Shown piece after piece: positions 41,396 through 50,167 of a stretch of 64,000 nt of DNA. The stretch covers positions 1 through 64,000 of the forward strand of contig NZ_CAKKMV010000007.1 of the NCBI RefSeq assembly GCF_918697865.1. Reading direction: 5' to 3'. Below the pieces are notes generated by a model. The model worked only from the letters and a program-made list of their open reading frames with translations, made no database searches and had not been told where the DNA came from. The DNA is from Massilia sp. Bi118. GTDB taxonomy: Bacteria; Pseudomonadota; Gammaproteobacteria; Burkholderiales; Burkholderiaceae_D. Each line of letters opens with the position of its first letter. Positions within the stretch are counted from its first letter, which is position 1. Position numbers and translations under genes: made by a program.

Positions 41396-42058
41396 ATGCG
41401 GCTATTGCTGGTGGAAGACGATACGATGATCGGCGAAGTGGTGCTCGACCTGCTGAGGGCCGAGCACTACGCCGTTGATTGGGTCAAGGATGGCGAGATG
41501 GCCGACACGGCCCTGATGCAGAACCAGAACTACGATCTGGTGCTGCTCGACCTGGGCCTGCCGCGCAAGGACGGGCTCGAAGTCCTTCGCACCATGCGGG
41601 CCCGCAAGGACCGCACCCCGGTACTGGTCGCCACCGCGCGCGACTCCGTGGCCCAGCGCATCGCCGGGCTCGATGCCGGCGCCGACGACTACGTCCTCAA
41701 ACCCTACGACCTCGACGAAATGCTGGCGCGCATCCGTGCGCTGCTGCGGCGTGCCGCCGGGCGTGCCGAACCCGTCTTCGAATACAAGAACATCTCCGTC
41801 AATCCCGCCACCCGCGAGACCCTGGTCGACGGCCAGCCGGTCGTGCTGTCGGCGCGCGAATGGGCGGTGCTGGAAGCGCTGGTCGCCCGCCCGGGCGCGG
41901 TGCTGTCGCGGGCCCAGCTCGAAGAGAAGCTGTACAGCTGGCGCGATGAAGTCAGCAGCAATGCGGTGGAAGTCTACATCCACGGGCTGCGCAAGAAGCT
42001 GGGCAGCGACCTGATTCAAAACGTGCGCGGCGTCGGCTACATGGTGCCGAAGGTATGA
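41396..42058 (+). CDS. OmpR/PhoB-family response regulator (QseB/PmrA-like)
   Basis: A 220-aa transcription factor. Receiver domain (1-115): acidic pair E7-D8-D9, phosphoacceptor D52 in LLDLGLPRKDG, Lys in YVLKPYDLDEM. The winged-helix DNA-binding domain (about 125-220) has LSAREWAVLEALVARPGAVLSRAQLEEKLYSW and the SSNAVEVYIHGLRKKLG recognition helix, typical of the QseB/PmrA/TctD subgroup. I took the ATG at 41396 over a TTG at 41393. The TTAAG array upstream has the repeat type expected for this subgroup. It overlaps the kinase gene by 4 nt. Confidence 0.93.
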   Translation: MRLLLVEDDTMIGEVVLDLLRAEHYAVDWVKDGEMADTALMQNQNYDLVLLDLGLPRKDGLEVLRTMRARKDRTPVLVATARDSVAQRIAGLDAGADDYVLKPYDLDEMLARIRALLRRAAGRAEPVFEYKNISVNPATRETLVDGQPVVLSAREWAVLEALVARPGAVLSRAQLEEKLYSWRDEVSSNAVEVYIHGLRKKLGSDLIQNVRGVGYMVPKV

Positions 42059-43404
42059 GTCCCAAGAAGGCGCGCAGAAGGCTCACGCACTCGCTGCGCG
42101 GGCGCCTGCTGTGGTACGTGCTGGCCGCCATCACCATCGCCGCGGTCGCCCAGGCCTCGATCGCCTACCGCACCGCGCTGGCCGACGCCGACCAGATCTT
42201 CGACTACCACATGCAGCAGATGGCGCTGTCGCTGCGCTCGCGCGTCCCGCTGGCCAACAGCGAGGAAGCCGGCAGCGTCGAGGCGCCGCTGAGCGGCAGC
42301 GACGACCTGGTGGTGCAGGTATGGTCGCCGGACGGCGTGCAGGTGTTTCGCAGCGCCTCGCATGCGCGCCTGCCGCAGCGCGCCGTGCTCGGCTTTTCCA
42401 ACGTGCGCGCGAACGGCACCACCTACCGCATCTTCTCGATCCAGACCAGCGCCCAGACCGTGCAGGTGGCGCAGGACCTGGCCGTGCGCAAGAGCATGGC
42501 CAGCAACCTGGCCCTGCGCACGCTGGGGCCGATCGCCGTGATGATGCCGATCCTGATGCTGGTCGTGTGGTGGGTCATCAGCGGTTCGCTGGAGCCGGTC
42601 GCGCGCGTGCGCAAGCAACTGGCCTCGCGCCAGGCGGATGACTTGTCGCCGGTGTCGGACGCCGGCCTGCCGGACGAGGTGCGGCCGCTGGTGCAGGAAC
42701 TGAACCTGCTGTTCGGGCGCGTGCGCCAGGCCTTCGACACCCAGCAGACTTTTGTGGCCGACGCCGCCCACGAGCTGCGCACGCCGCTGGCCGCGCTCAA
42801 GCTGCAGGTGCAGAGCCTGGAACGTTCCGAGCAGCGCGCCGACAGTCTCGAGGCCCGCAAGCTGGCGATCTCTCGCCTGTCGGCCGGCATCGAACGCGCG
42901 ACCCGCCTGGTTGAGCAGCTGCTGGTGCTGGCGCGCCAGGAAGCCAGCGCGGCGCCGCACCAGCCGGTGGTGCTGGCCGACCTGGCCAGGCGCGCGGTGG
43001 CCGACCTGATCGGCGTGGCCCAGAACAGGCACATCGACCTCGGCCTGCAGCGCGCCGACGGCGGCGAGGTCGAAGGCCAGCCGGAAGCGCTGATGATCCT
43101 GCTGCGTAACCTGGTCGACAACGCGATCAAGTACACGCCGGGCGGCGGCACCGTCGACGTGTCGGTGGCCGCGGAGCAGGGCGCCCTGAGCGTCACGGTC
43201 GAGGACAGCGGCCCCGGCATCCCGGCCGAGGAACGCGAACGCGTGTTCGACCGCTTCTATCGCGTACCCGGCAGCGACGCCGCCGGCAGCGGCCTGGGCC
43301 TGGCCATCATCAAGGCGATCGCCGAGCGCCATGGCGCCACGCTGACGCTGGGTTCGTCGGAGCGGCTGGGCGGTTTGGCAGCGACTGTGCGCTTCCCGGC
43401 CTGA
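42055..43404 (+). CDS. Sensor histidine kinase (QseC/TctE-like)
   Basis: A 449-aa inner-membrane kinase that should phosphorylate the response regulator before it. TM1 is about residues 17-38, a short periplasmic 2CSK_N-type sensor runs about 45-150, and TM2 is about 155-176. The HAMP-like linker leads to the H box with His239 (FVADAAHELRTPLAALK), N box (LRNLVDNAIKYTPGGG), G1 (VEDSGPGIP) and G2 (GSGLGLAIIKAIAERHG). All catalytic boxes are intact. The stimulus is unknown; the linked protease suggests envelope damage. Confidence 0.93.
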   Translation: MSPKKARRRLTHSLRGRLLWYVLAAITIAAVAQASIAYRTALADADQIFDYHMQQMALSLRSRVPLANSEEAGSVEAPLSGSDDLVVQVWSPDGVQVFRSASHARLPQRAVLGFSNVRANGTTYRIFSIQTSAQTVQVAQDLAVRKSMASNLALRTLGPIAVMMPILMLVVWWVISGSLEPVARVRKQLASRQADDLSPVSDAGLPDEVRPLVQELNLLFGRVRQAFDTQQTFVADAAHELRTPLAALKLQVQSLERSEQRADSLEARKLAISRLSAGIERATRLVEQLLVLARQEASAAPHQPVVLADLARRAVADLIGVAQNRHIDLGLQRADGGEVEGQPEALMILLRNLVDNAIKYTPGGGTVDVSVAAEQGALSVTVEDSGPGIPAEERERVFDRFYRVPGSDAAGSGLGLAIIKAIAERHGATLTLGSSERLGGLAATVRFPA

Positions 43405-43523
43405 GCGCCGGCATCGATTCGCATCGGCGTCACACCACGGATGGGGGAAAGGCCGGCGGCGGCGTCCGCGCGGGGAAATGCGGCCGTAGAATCGCCGCTT
43501 TCCCGAACCGGATCAGCACAGCC

Positions 43524-43994
43524 ATGACCATCCACCGCTACCGCCGCGAACTCGCGCATCCCCTTGCCGACACCGCCATCCAGCCCTACGTGCTGCGGAC
43601 CTTCCGCTCGCGCGCCGACGTGCCGGCCCTGCACGCGCTGCTGCAGGACAGCTACGCCGCGCGCGGCGCCAGCCTTGGCCCCTGCGACCAGTGGTGGCAG
43701 ATCCTGTCCTCCGACCCGGAATTCGACGTGCGCCTGGTGTTCCTGGCCGAGACCCCGGCCGGCGCGCTGGCGGCCGCCGGCATCGCCTGGAACTCCGGCT
43801 TCGTCAAGGACCTGGCCGTTGCGCCGGCCTACCGCCGCCAGGGCCTGGGCACGGCGCTGATGGCGCACATTTGCCGCACCTTCGAGCGCCAGGGCGCCCA
43901 TGCGGTGGACTTGAAGGTGGAGGCGGGGAACCAGGCCGCGATTGCCCTGTATGAGGCGATGGGGATGCGGCGGGTGGAGACCGTCGCGGCCTGA
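43524..43994 (+). CDS. GNAT-family N-acetyltransferase
   Basis: A 156-aa acetyltransferase. The acetyl-CoA loop is VAPAYRRQGLGTALMAHIC (motif A), preceded by the SGFVKDLAV strand, and the C-terminal KVEAGNQAAIALYEAMGMRRVE gives motif B. The acceptor is not predictable. Start at ATG 43524. It stands alone between the kinase and a convergent lyase gene (8-nt gap). Confidence 0.9.
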   Translation: MTIHRYRRELAHPLADTAIQPYVLRTFRSRADVPALHALLQDSYAARGASLGPCDQWWQILSSDPEFDVRLVFLAETPAGALAAAGIAWNSGFVKDLAVAPAYRRQGLGTALMAHICRTFERQGAHAVDLKVEAGNQAAIALYEAMGMRRVETVAA

Positions 43995-44002
43995 GGCGGC
44001 TG

Positions 44003-45520
44003 CTATTTTCCTTGCGGGGCCCCCTTGCGCTCCTGCGGTACAAGCTTGTCGAAATCGCGGTCCAGTCTGGTCAGGGACGCGTCGATCCGGCTGCGCTTTT
44101 CCCTGATCCAGGCATCCTGTTGCGCCAGCCTTTGCTGCGCCGCCTTCCGCATGCGTTCCATCTCGGCGGGCTGCGGCCCGCCGGCGGTGGCGCGGTGGCT
44201 GACGATGGCGACGGGATCCAGCGCCGCACGGAATTCCTTTTCGCTCATCGGCAGTTCGCCGGCGGCGTAATCCTTCGTCGCTTCCTTGTAGATGCGGCGC
44301 GCCTCGGCATACGGAAAGTCGCTCGGCCGGATGTCATGCGCCCTGGCGTAATCGACGACCTCCGATGCAAAATGATGGCCCTCGCGGAAGGGCAGCTTGT
44401 AATTGCGCATCAGCTGATCGGCGAGTTCCTGCGACGCCGTCCAGTCGCTGTTCAACTCCTCCAGCGCGCGGTCCTTGTCGATGACGAGCGACTTCATGAT
44501 CCTGTCCCAGTTGGATAAAACCTTGATCGCGCTGTCCACCATTTCCGCGTTCGGCTTCACCTCCTTGGCATCGCTCATGCCGGGCGGGATGTTGTGTGCT
44601 TCGAGGACCGGGCCCATGGCCAGCGTGATCGCCATCGATGCCTCGCGGCGGGTCGAATTCAGCAGGCCGGGATTGCGCTTCTGCGGCATCGCGCTCGACA
44701 CATAGGTATTGCCGCCGCCTTCGCGCAGCAGGATCCAGGGCCGCGCCTGCCCGTATTGCGCCATCACGTCCTCGACGAAGCTGCCGGCATGCAGGGCGAT
44801 GCCGGTGACGATCGAGCCCACCTCCACCGGATAATCGACCGCCGCAATCTGGTGCGCATCGTAGGCGTTGTCGACGATCGCCCCGAAGCCGAGGTAATCG
44901 GCCATCCGGCCCCGGTTCAGCGGCCAGCTGCTGCCATTCAGTACGGTCGTGCCCATCGGCGACTGGTCGATGCGCGCATACGCTTCGCGAATGCGCTGGG
45001 CGTCGCGATCGAGGCCGGCGGCATAGCCGAGCAGGTAGTGGCCGTAGCTGTTCGGCTGCGCCGCCACGCCGTTGGTGTAGTTGGGGACGATGGTCTTCTC
45101 ATGTTGTCCGGCCAGTTGCACGATCGTGCCGGCGGTCCGGTTCAACTGCTCCGCCAGCTTCAGCATGTTGTCGCGCATGATCGCGGCGCGGTAGGTGGCA
45201 TGCATGTCCTGGCTCGAGCGGCCGGCATGCAGCAGTGTCACGTCCGGTCCCGCCGCCTTGATCATCAGCGGCTCGAAGGTGATCACGGTCGACGGACGTT
45301 TGGCGCCCGGCTGCTTGCCGGCCTCGATCACCTGGGCCAGGCCGGCGGCGATGCTGGCGACCTTCGACTGGTCCAGCAGGCCTTCCTGCGAATTGATGAC
45401 CGCCGAAGCCTTGTTGATCTCGCCGAGCCAGTAAAACTCGTCGCGCTCGTTCTGCTGCTGCGCCTGCGCCGCATGGGCAAGGAACAGGACGGCAATGGGA
45501 AGAAGTCTCAGTTTGAACAT
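44003..45520 (-). CDS. Exported argininosuccinate-lyase-like enzyme (fumarase/aspartase superfamily)
   Basis: A 505-aa member of the superfamily that cleaves a C-N (or C-O) bond and usually releases fumarate. It carries a signal peptide (MFKLRLLPIAVLFLAHAAQA), unusual for a family that is almost always cytosolic. Superfamily motifs: GRSSQD (100-105), SPMGTTVLNGSSWPLNR near 188-203, and the flexible loop SSAMPQKRNP (275-284) with the catalytic-base Ser. The general-acid His of the ASL motif TH is replaced: residues 149-150 read TN. It follows a porin gene by 10 nt and is one unit with the hydrolase upstream. I infer a periplasmic lyase; the substrate is unknown. Confidence 0.85.
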   Translation of the reverse strand: MFKLRLLPIAVLFLAHAAQAQQQNERDEFYWLGEINKASAVINSQEGLLDQSKVASIAAGLAQVIEAGKQPGAKRPSTVITFEPLMIKAAGPDVTLLHAGRSSQDMHATYRAAIMRDNMLKLAEQLNRTAGTIVQLAGQHEKTIVPNYTNGVAAQPNSYGHYLLGYAAGLDRDAQRIREAYARIDQSPMGTTVLNGSSWPLNRGRMADYLGFGAIVDNAYDAHQIAAVDYPVEVGSIVTGIALHAGSFVEDVMAQYGQARPWILLREGGGNTYVSSAMPQKRNPGLLNSTRREASMAITLAMGPVLEAHNIPPGMSDAKEVKPNAEMVDSAIKVLSNWDRIMKSLVIDKDRALEELNSDWTASQELADQLMRNYKLPFREGHHFASEVVDYARAHDIRPSDFPYAEARRIYKEATKDYAAGELPMSEKEFRAALDPVAIVSHRATAGGPQPAEMERMRKAAQQRLAQQDAWIREKRSRIDASLTRLDRDFDKLVPQERKGAPQGK

Positions 45521-45530
45521 GGTCGTTGTC

Positions 45531-46604
45531 TCAGAAGGTGTGCATGATGCCGGCCGCCATGCCGCGCTGGCGGGTCTGGTTCAGCTTGGCCGATCCGCCG
45601 GTGGCGAAGCCGCCTTTCAGTTTCGTGCGGTCGACTTCGGCGTAGAGGGTGGTCCGCTTCGACAGCATGTAGGTGATGCCGGTGATGAGCATGTCCTTGC
45701 GCGCATCGCCGATCGCCGCCGCCGCACTTGCCTTGGTGTTGTAGGCCTTGTTGCGGTACCAGGCGGCGGTCAGGTCGAAGCGCTGGGTGAACTGGTAGCT
45801 GCCGCCGAACCAGTCCCAGGCCGAGGTGGTGTCGCGGGCGCCGCCCGTTTCCTGGGTTTGCTTGACATGTCCGATCGCCAGCGCCAGGGCGCCGAAATCG
45901 TAGGCGGCGCCGAAGGCCACATGCGTGTAGTCGCGGTAGTTCGGCGCGCTGCCGGTGCCGGCGTTCTGCTTGGCGACCGAATAGCTGGCGCCTGCCTTCA
46001 GGCCGCCGTGCGCATAGTTGGCGCCCACGGCCTTGGTGGTGCCGTAGTCGGCGTCGCCGGCGACTTCGCCAAGCGCCCATTCGGCGCGCGCGGTCCAGTC
46101 GCCGAAGCGGCCGGTGTATTGCACGTCGTTGTCCTTGCGGACGCCGTTGGTGGAGGACAGGACGTAAGTGATGCTCGGGTAGCGGAACTTGAACGGGTCG
46201 AAGGCGAGAATGGTGCGGTAGGCCACCGTGTAGTTGCGGCCGGCGTCGAGGGCGCCCCATGCGCCCGACATGCCGACGTGCGCTTCGCGCTGGAAGATCA
46301 CGTTGTTGGTGTTGTTCAGGGCGCCGGTGCCGGAATTGAAGCCCATCTCCAGCACGTAGTTGACCTTGTTGCCGCCGCCGATTTCCTCGCTGCCGCGGAA
46401 GCCCAGGCGATTCGAGCGGAAGGTGCCGTTCGAGCTCATGGTCGTGTCGCTGTTGCCCTCGGGGTCGACGTTGGTTTCGTGGCGCAGGCCGCCATCGATC
46501 GAACCGTAGATGGTGACGGCGCTGCTGCCGGCGCCTTTTTCAGACTGCGCATGGGCGTGCAGGGACAGGGCGGCCAGGGCGGCCGCCAGCAAAGTGTGTT
46601 TCAT
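45531..46604 (-). CDS. General porin (Burkholderiales OmpC-like, 16-strand)
   Basis: A 357-aa outer-membrane porin. The signal peptide MKHTLLAAALAALSLHAHA is followed by the SSAVTIYGSIDGGLRHETN first strand, a FRSNRLGFRGSEEIGGGNKVNYVLE segment typical of Gram-negative porins of this order, and a C-terminal Phe (GIMHTF) for barrel assembly. ATG 46604 is chosen since CGGAGAC precedes it and the signal peptide starts there. Placed between the secreted hydrolase and the exported lyase, it probably lets the pathway substrate into the periplasm. Confidence 0.93.
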   Translation of the reverse strand: MKHTLLAAALAALSLHAHAQSEKGAGSSAVTIYGSIDGGLRHETNVDPEGNSDTTMSSNGTFRSNRLGFRGSEEIGGGNKVNYVLEMGFNSGTGALNNTNNVIFQREAHVGMSGAWGALDAGRNYTVAYRTILAFDPFKFRYPSITYVLSSTNGVRKDNDVQYTGRFGDWTARAEWALGEVAGDADYGTTKAVGANYAHGGLKAGASYSVAKQNAGTGSAPNYRDYTHVAFGAAYDFGALALAIGHVKQTQETGGARDTTSAWDWFGGSYQFTQRFDLTAAWYRNKAYNTKASAAAAIGDARKDMLITGITYMLSKRTTLYAEVDRTKLKGGFATGGSAKLNQTRQRGMAAGIMHTF

Positions 46605-46632
46605 GGATGTCTCCGGGTTGTGGTTATAAGTT

Positions 46633-47940
46633 TTAAGGTGCGCGTGGGGCGACGCGCGTGAACAGCGGTTTGGGCTGGTAATCGGTATCGAAGTGGCAGC
46701 CGCCGCCGAAGCGCGCAGCTTCGGCGGCGCAGGCCTTGGCGACATCGTCGGCCTGCGGCTTTGCGCCGGATGCGATCCACGCCATCATGCTGTCGAACAG
46801 CCCGGCATATTCGGCGTCCGCCAGTTTGGCGTGCGTGTGCTCGCGGGTGAAGGTCTGCAGCAGCTTGTCTTCGTGCCCGGCGGCGGCCACCCTGGCGCGG
46901 TATTCCGCTTCGTATTCGACCAGCGCGGTAGGGTCGTCGATCGCGTGCATGGTCATGACCGGCACCTCGACCTTGCCGGTGAGGTCGGATTCTTCCGCCA
47001 GGCGCGCCACCGCGGCGGGATCGGCGTCGAAGCGCTGCACGTTGCCGTTCAGGGCGGCGTCGTCGTCGGCACTCTTGTAGCGCACGTGGCGGTTATCGAA
47101 GGGATTGCCGCCGACCTGCCGGACCAGGTCGCGGAAGGTGAAGGTGGCCCAGTTCAGGTGGGATTGCAGGGCGCGTTCCGGCACCGGAATCACGGCGAGG
47201 ATGTTGGCCAGCCGCCGCTGCTGTTCCGGGCTGCGCTGCGCCGGCGGGCTTTTGAGGCCCAGGCATTCGTCGGCGCGTCGTTCCAGTTCCCTGGCGCTCA
47301 TCTTTGAACCAGGCGGTAGTCCCATCCACAGCGGATACTGGGTTTCATCGGGACGCGGATGGTTCTTGCAGTAGTACTGGTAGACGGCGCGCAGGTCGGC
47401 GCGGTGCAGGTAGTTGAGCGTGCCGCCGGCGAGCATGCCGCTGGTGAGGACCACGCCGTCGTAATTGCGCTTGCCGTCCGGCGCGCGCTGATACAGCTCG
47501 ATGGCCTTGGCGGCGACATTGCCGCCCCAGGACTGGCCATGCAGGATGGTATGCGCGGGCTGGCCGAAGCGTGCGTTGAACAGCTTGCGCAGATTGTCGG
47601 TATCTTCGGCCGCCAGCAGCACGCCGTAGCCGGGGCGGCGGTAGGCCGAGCCGGCCCAGGCAAAGCCCTGTCGCACCGTGACGGCGAAGCGTTCCAGGTC
47701 TTCCGTATTGTCGTCGTTGGTCGCATGCGACAGGCGCGGTCCGCCATGCGCGTGCACCACCAGCGTCCTGTTCCATTGCAGCGGAACGGCGATCAGGTAG
47801 TTGGCGCCGTTGGCGTCGCTGCCGCGGTAGCAGCGCGCGATCTCGTCCAGCCCCGCGGGACAGTTGCCGAGGGTTTGGGCGCCGGCGGGCAGGGCGGCCA
47901 GGCTCAATGCAAGGGCGGCGGCACGTTGAAGGAGGGGCAT
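46633..47940 (-). CDS. Exported alpha/beta hydrolase
   Basis: A 435-aa periplasmic hydrolase. The signal peptide is LLQRAAALALSLAALPAGAQ. The oxyanion region is VVHAHGGPRLS, the nucleophile Ser in ILHGQSWGGNVAAKA, an acid in MTMHAIDDPTALV and His in REHTHAKLAD. A cap of about 130 residues contains paired cysteines. It is the first gene of a three-gene set (hydrolase, porin, lyase) that reads away from the LysR gene. The substrate is likely an ester or amide; the enzyme may free a compound for the lyase. Confidence 0.85.
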   Translation of the reverse strand: MPLLQRAAALALSLAALPAGAQTLGNCPAGLDEIARCYRGSDANGANYLIAVPLQWNRTLVVHAHGGPRLSHATNDDNTEDLERFAVTVRQGFAWAGSAYRRPGYGVLLAAEDTDNLRKLFNARFGQPAHTILHGQSWGGNVAAKAIELYQRAPDGKRNYDGVVLTSGMLAGGTLNYLHRADLRAVYQYYCKNHPRPDETQYPLWMGLPPGSKMSARELERRADECLGLKSPPAQRSPEQQRRLANILAVIPVPERALQSHLNWATFTFRDLVRQVGGNPFDNRHVRYKSADDDAALNGNVQRFDADPAAVARLAEESDLTGKVEVPVMTMHAIDDPTALVEYEAEYRARVAAAGHEDKLLQTFTREHTHAKLADAEYAGLFDSMMAWIASGAKPQADDVAKACAAEAARFGGGCHFDTDYQPKPLFTRVAPRAP

Positions 47941-48051
47941 CGTCGTCTCGAAGCTCGTTGTTATTTGCGTACGAAGATGCTACCGAGAAGCTTCTTCAAT
48001 GTAAAATATCTCGAAACAGTCGTTTCAATACTTAAAAAATATAGAGACCGC
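47941..48051. promoter_or_regulatory. Divergent promoter region between hydrolase and LysR genes
   Basis: The 111-base gap is AT-rich. It contains a 10-bp palindrome AGAAGCTTCT (47986-47995) and a dyad GAAAC-AGTC-GTTTC (48013-48026). LysR regulators commonly bind such dyads in the shared promoter with the target genes they activate. No T-N11-A box is sharp enough to name. Confidence 0.45.
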
Positions 48052-48963
48052 ATGGAACTGAGACACCTGCGCTATTTCGTCGTCGTCGCCGAAGAAGGCC
48101 ATTTCACGCGGGCGGCCGAACGCCTGGGCATGCAGCAGCCGCCCTTGAGCCAGCAGATCCGGGCGCTCGAGCAGGAGCTGGGCTTCGAGCTGTTCCGCCG
48201 CCACCCGAAAGGCGCGACGCTCACCGCGGGCGGCGAGGCCTTCCTGCTGGAGGCGCGCGCCATCCTCGACAATGTGGACGCGGCCGTGGTGCGCGCGGCG
48301 CGCGCCAGCAGCGGCACGGTGGGGCGCCTGTCGGTCGGACTCACCAGTAGTGCGGCCGCCCACCGCTTCATTCCGCAAGTGATGCGCGCCTATCGCGATG
48401 CGTGGCCGCAGGTCGAGCTGGAATTCCGCGAGGGGAATGCGGCCGAGCTGACCGATGCGCTGGTGCAGAACCAGCTGGACGTGGCCTTCCTGCGGCGGCC
48501 CGTCAGCCAGCCCGAGGGCTTGACCTTCGAATCCCTGCTCGAAGAAGAACTGCTGCTGGTGCTGCCGGTCGGCCATCCAGCGCTGCCCCGCAAGCCTGGC
48601 CGCGGTCTGCCGGCGGTGCCCTTGTCGGCCTTGCGCGACGAGCGCTTCATCCTGGTGCGGCGCAGCGGGGCGCCCGGCATGTACGCGAACCTGGTCGAAG
48701 CCTGCGTGCAGGCCGGCTTCGTGCCGAACGTGGCGATCGAGGTAGAGCGCATGCTCACGAATATCAGCCTGGTCGCCGCCGGCGCCGGCGTTTCCGCGGT
48801 GCCTGCGTCCATGCAGGGCTTCCATGCCGAGAACGTCGTGTATTGCACGATCAAGGATGCGCCGCCGGCGCTCTCCGCACCCCTGACGCTGGCCTGGCGC
48901 GAGGAAGGGCAACGGCCCACGCTGCGCCATTTCATCGAGCTTGCACGCAAAGGGCAGGCATAG
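48052..48963 (+). CDS. LysR-family transcriptional regulator
   Basis: A 303-aa regulator. The N-terminal winged HTH is MELRHLRYFVVVAEEGHFTRAAERLGMQQPPLSQQIRALEQELG, a type close to BenM/CatM regulators of aromatic and dicarboxylate pathways. The effector domain follows from about residue 90 (VGRLSVGLTSSAAAHRFIPQVM). It is divergent from the hydrolase-porin-lyase genes and its stop abuts the start of the symporter gene with no gap, so it probably controls both sides. A long in-frame extension upstream is antisense to the hydrolase and not used. Confidence 0.93.
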   Translation: MELRHLRYFVVVAEEGHFTRAAERLGMQQPPLSQQIRALEQELGFELFRRHPKGATLTAGGEAFLLEARAILDNVDAAVVRAARASSGTVGRLSVGLTSSAAAHRFIPQVMRAYRDAWPQVELEFREGNAAELTDALVQNQLDVAFLRRPVSQPEGLTFESLLEEELLLVLPVGHPALPRKPGRGLPAVPLSALRDERFILVRRSGAPGMYANLVEACVQAGFVPNVAIEVERMLTNISLVAAGAGVSAVPASMQGFHAENVVYCTIKDAPPALSAPLTLAWREEGQRPTLRHFIELARKGQA

Positions 48964-50166
48964 GTGAAGGGCTTCCTGCCGCTGGCAATACCGGTCGCCG
49001 CGGGCCTGGGTTTGGGCTTGTTTGCGCCCGCGCTCGCGGTGCAGATGCAGCCCCTGGCCCAGGCCTTCATCCACCTGCTGGGCTGGCTCACCTATCCGCT
49101 GATTTTTTGCATGCTGGTGTCCAGCGCCTCCACGCTCGGCCGCCATCGCGAACTGGGACGCATCGGCGCGCTGGCCTTTGCGTACTTTGCGCTGCTGTCC
49201 CTGTTGTCGATGCTGTCCGGCCTCGCTGCCGGCTGGGCGCTCGAACCTGGCGTGGGGGCGGTGCTCGCCGCCGGACCCCTGCCGGCCACGGCACCGCCGC
49301 CGGCGGCCCCGGCCTCCATGCTGGGCTGGCTGGACAGGCTGCCCTCACTCAAGGCGAACAACCTGCTCCTGCTGGCGGCGGCCTTGCCCATTGGCCTGCT
49401 GCTCGGCCGTTTTCCGGACGCACGCGTGCTGGCGCTGGCCGAACGTTGCCGCCTCCGCCTGTTCGGCGCCATCAAGCTCCTGCTGATGCTGGCGCCGCTG
49501 GCCGCCTTCGGCGCCATGGCGGCCGCGGTGGGGCGCCACGGCCTGGCGCCGCTGCTGCCGCTGCTGAAGTTCATTGCCGCCATCAACCTGGCAAGCGCCC
49601 TGTTCGTGCTTGTCGTCCTGGGCGGGGCGGCCTGGTTTGCGGGCATGTCCCTGCTGCGCTTCATCGCCTACATCAGGGCCGAACTCTATCTCGTCTTTTT
49701 CACGAGTTCATCCCTGGCCGGCCTCGTGCCCCTGAGCGAAAAACTCGAAGGCCTGGGCTGCCCGCGCGCGGTCACGGACGTGGTGCTGCCGTTCTCGTAT
49801 TCACTGAACCTGGCCGGCACCTATCTCTACATCGCGATGGGCCTGGTGTTCCTTACCCAGGCTGCGCAGGTGCGGCTGGGCTGGCACGAACTGGCGTGGA
49901 TGCTTGGCGTGGCGCTCATCAGCAGCAAGGGCGCCGTCGGCGTGGCGGGATCGGGTGTGGCGACGCTGGCGGCCACCGTCGCGCTGCTGCATGTCGTGCC
50001 GCCGGAGACGATGGCCATCCTGTTTGCCATCGACAGGACAATGAAGTGCCGCCTGCTGACGAACGTGATCGGACACGGCGTCGCCTGCGTCGTGGTCGCC
50101 GCGAGCGACAAGCGCCTGAATCGCCAGGCGCTGGCGCGCGCGCTGTCGGCGACACGGCCGGTTTGA
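48964..50166 (+). CDS. Dicarboxylate/amino-acid:cation symporter family (DctA/GltP-like)
   Basis: A 400-aa inner-membrane DAACS protein with about eight helices and two re-entrant hairpins. HP1 is TSSSLAGLVPLSEKL, the TM7 motif is TDVVLPFSYSLNLAGTYLY (cf. PTGYSFNLDGT), HP2 is LISSKGAVGVAGSGVATLAAT, and TM8 is FAIDRTMKCRLLTNVIGHGVA. DctA has Asp and Arg residues in TM7/TM8 that bind the substrate carboxylates; here NLAG replaces NLDG, so specificity may be altered. The GTG start follows the lysR stop directly. It probably imports a dicarboxylate from the periplasm, linked by context to the exported lyase. Confidence 0.85.
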   Translation: MKGFLPLAIPVAAGLGLGLFAPALAVQMQPLAQAFIHLLGWLTYPLIFCMLVSSASTLGRHRELGRIGALAFAYFALLSLLSMLSGLAAGWALEPGVGAVLAAGPLPATAPPPAAPASMLGWLDRLPSLKANNLLLLAAALPIGLLLGRFPDARVLALAERCRLRLFGAIKLLLMLAPLAAFGAMAAAVGRHGLAPLLPLLKFIAAINLASALFVLVVLGGAAWFAGMSLLRFIAYIRAELYLVFFTSSSLAGLVPLSEKLEGLGCPRAVTDVVLPFSYSLNLAGTYLYIAMGLVFLTQAAQVRLGWHELAWMLGVALISSKGAVGVAGSGVATLAATVALLHVVPPETMAILFAIDRTMKCRLLTNVIGHGVACVVVAASDKRLNRQALARALSATRPV

Positions 50167-50167
50167 A

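Noticed and set aside
47359-48051. Upstream extension of the LysR frame by 231 codons
   Set aside because: The added part is antisense to the secreted hydrolase and lacks any LysR feature; MELRHLRYF at 48052 is the canonical start.
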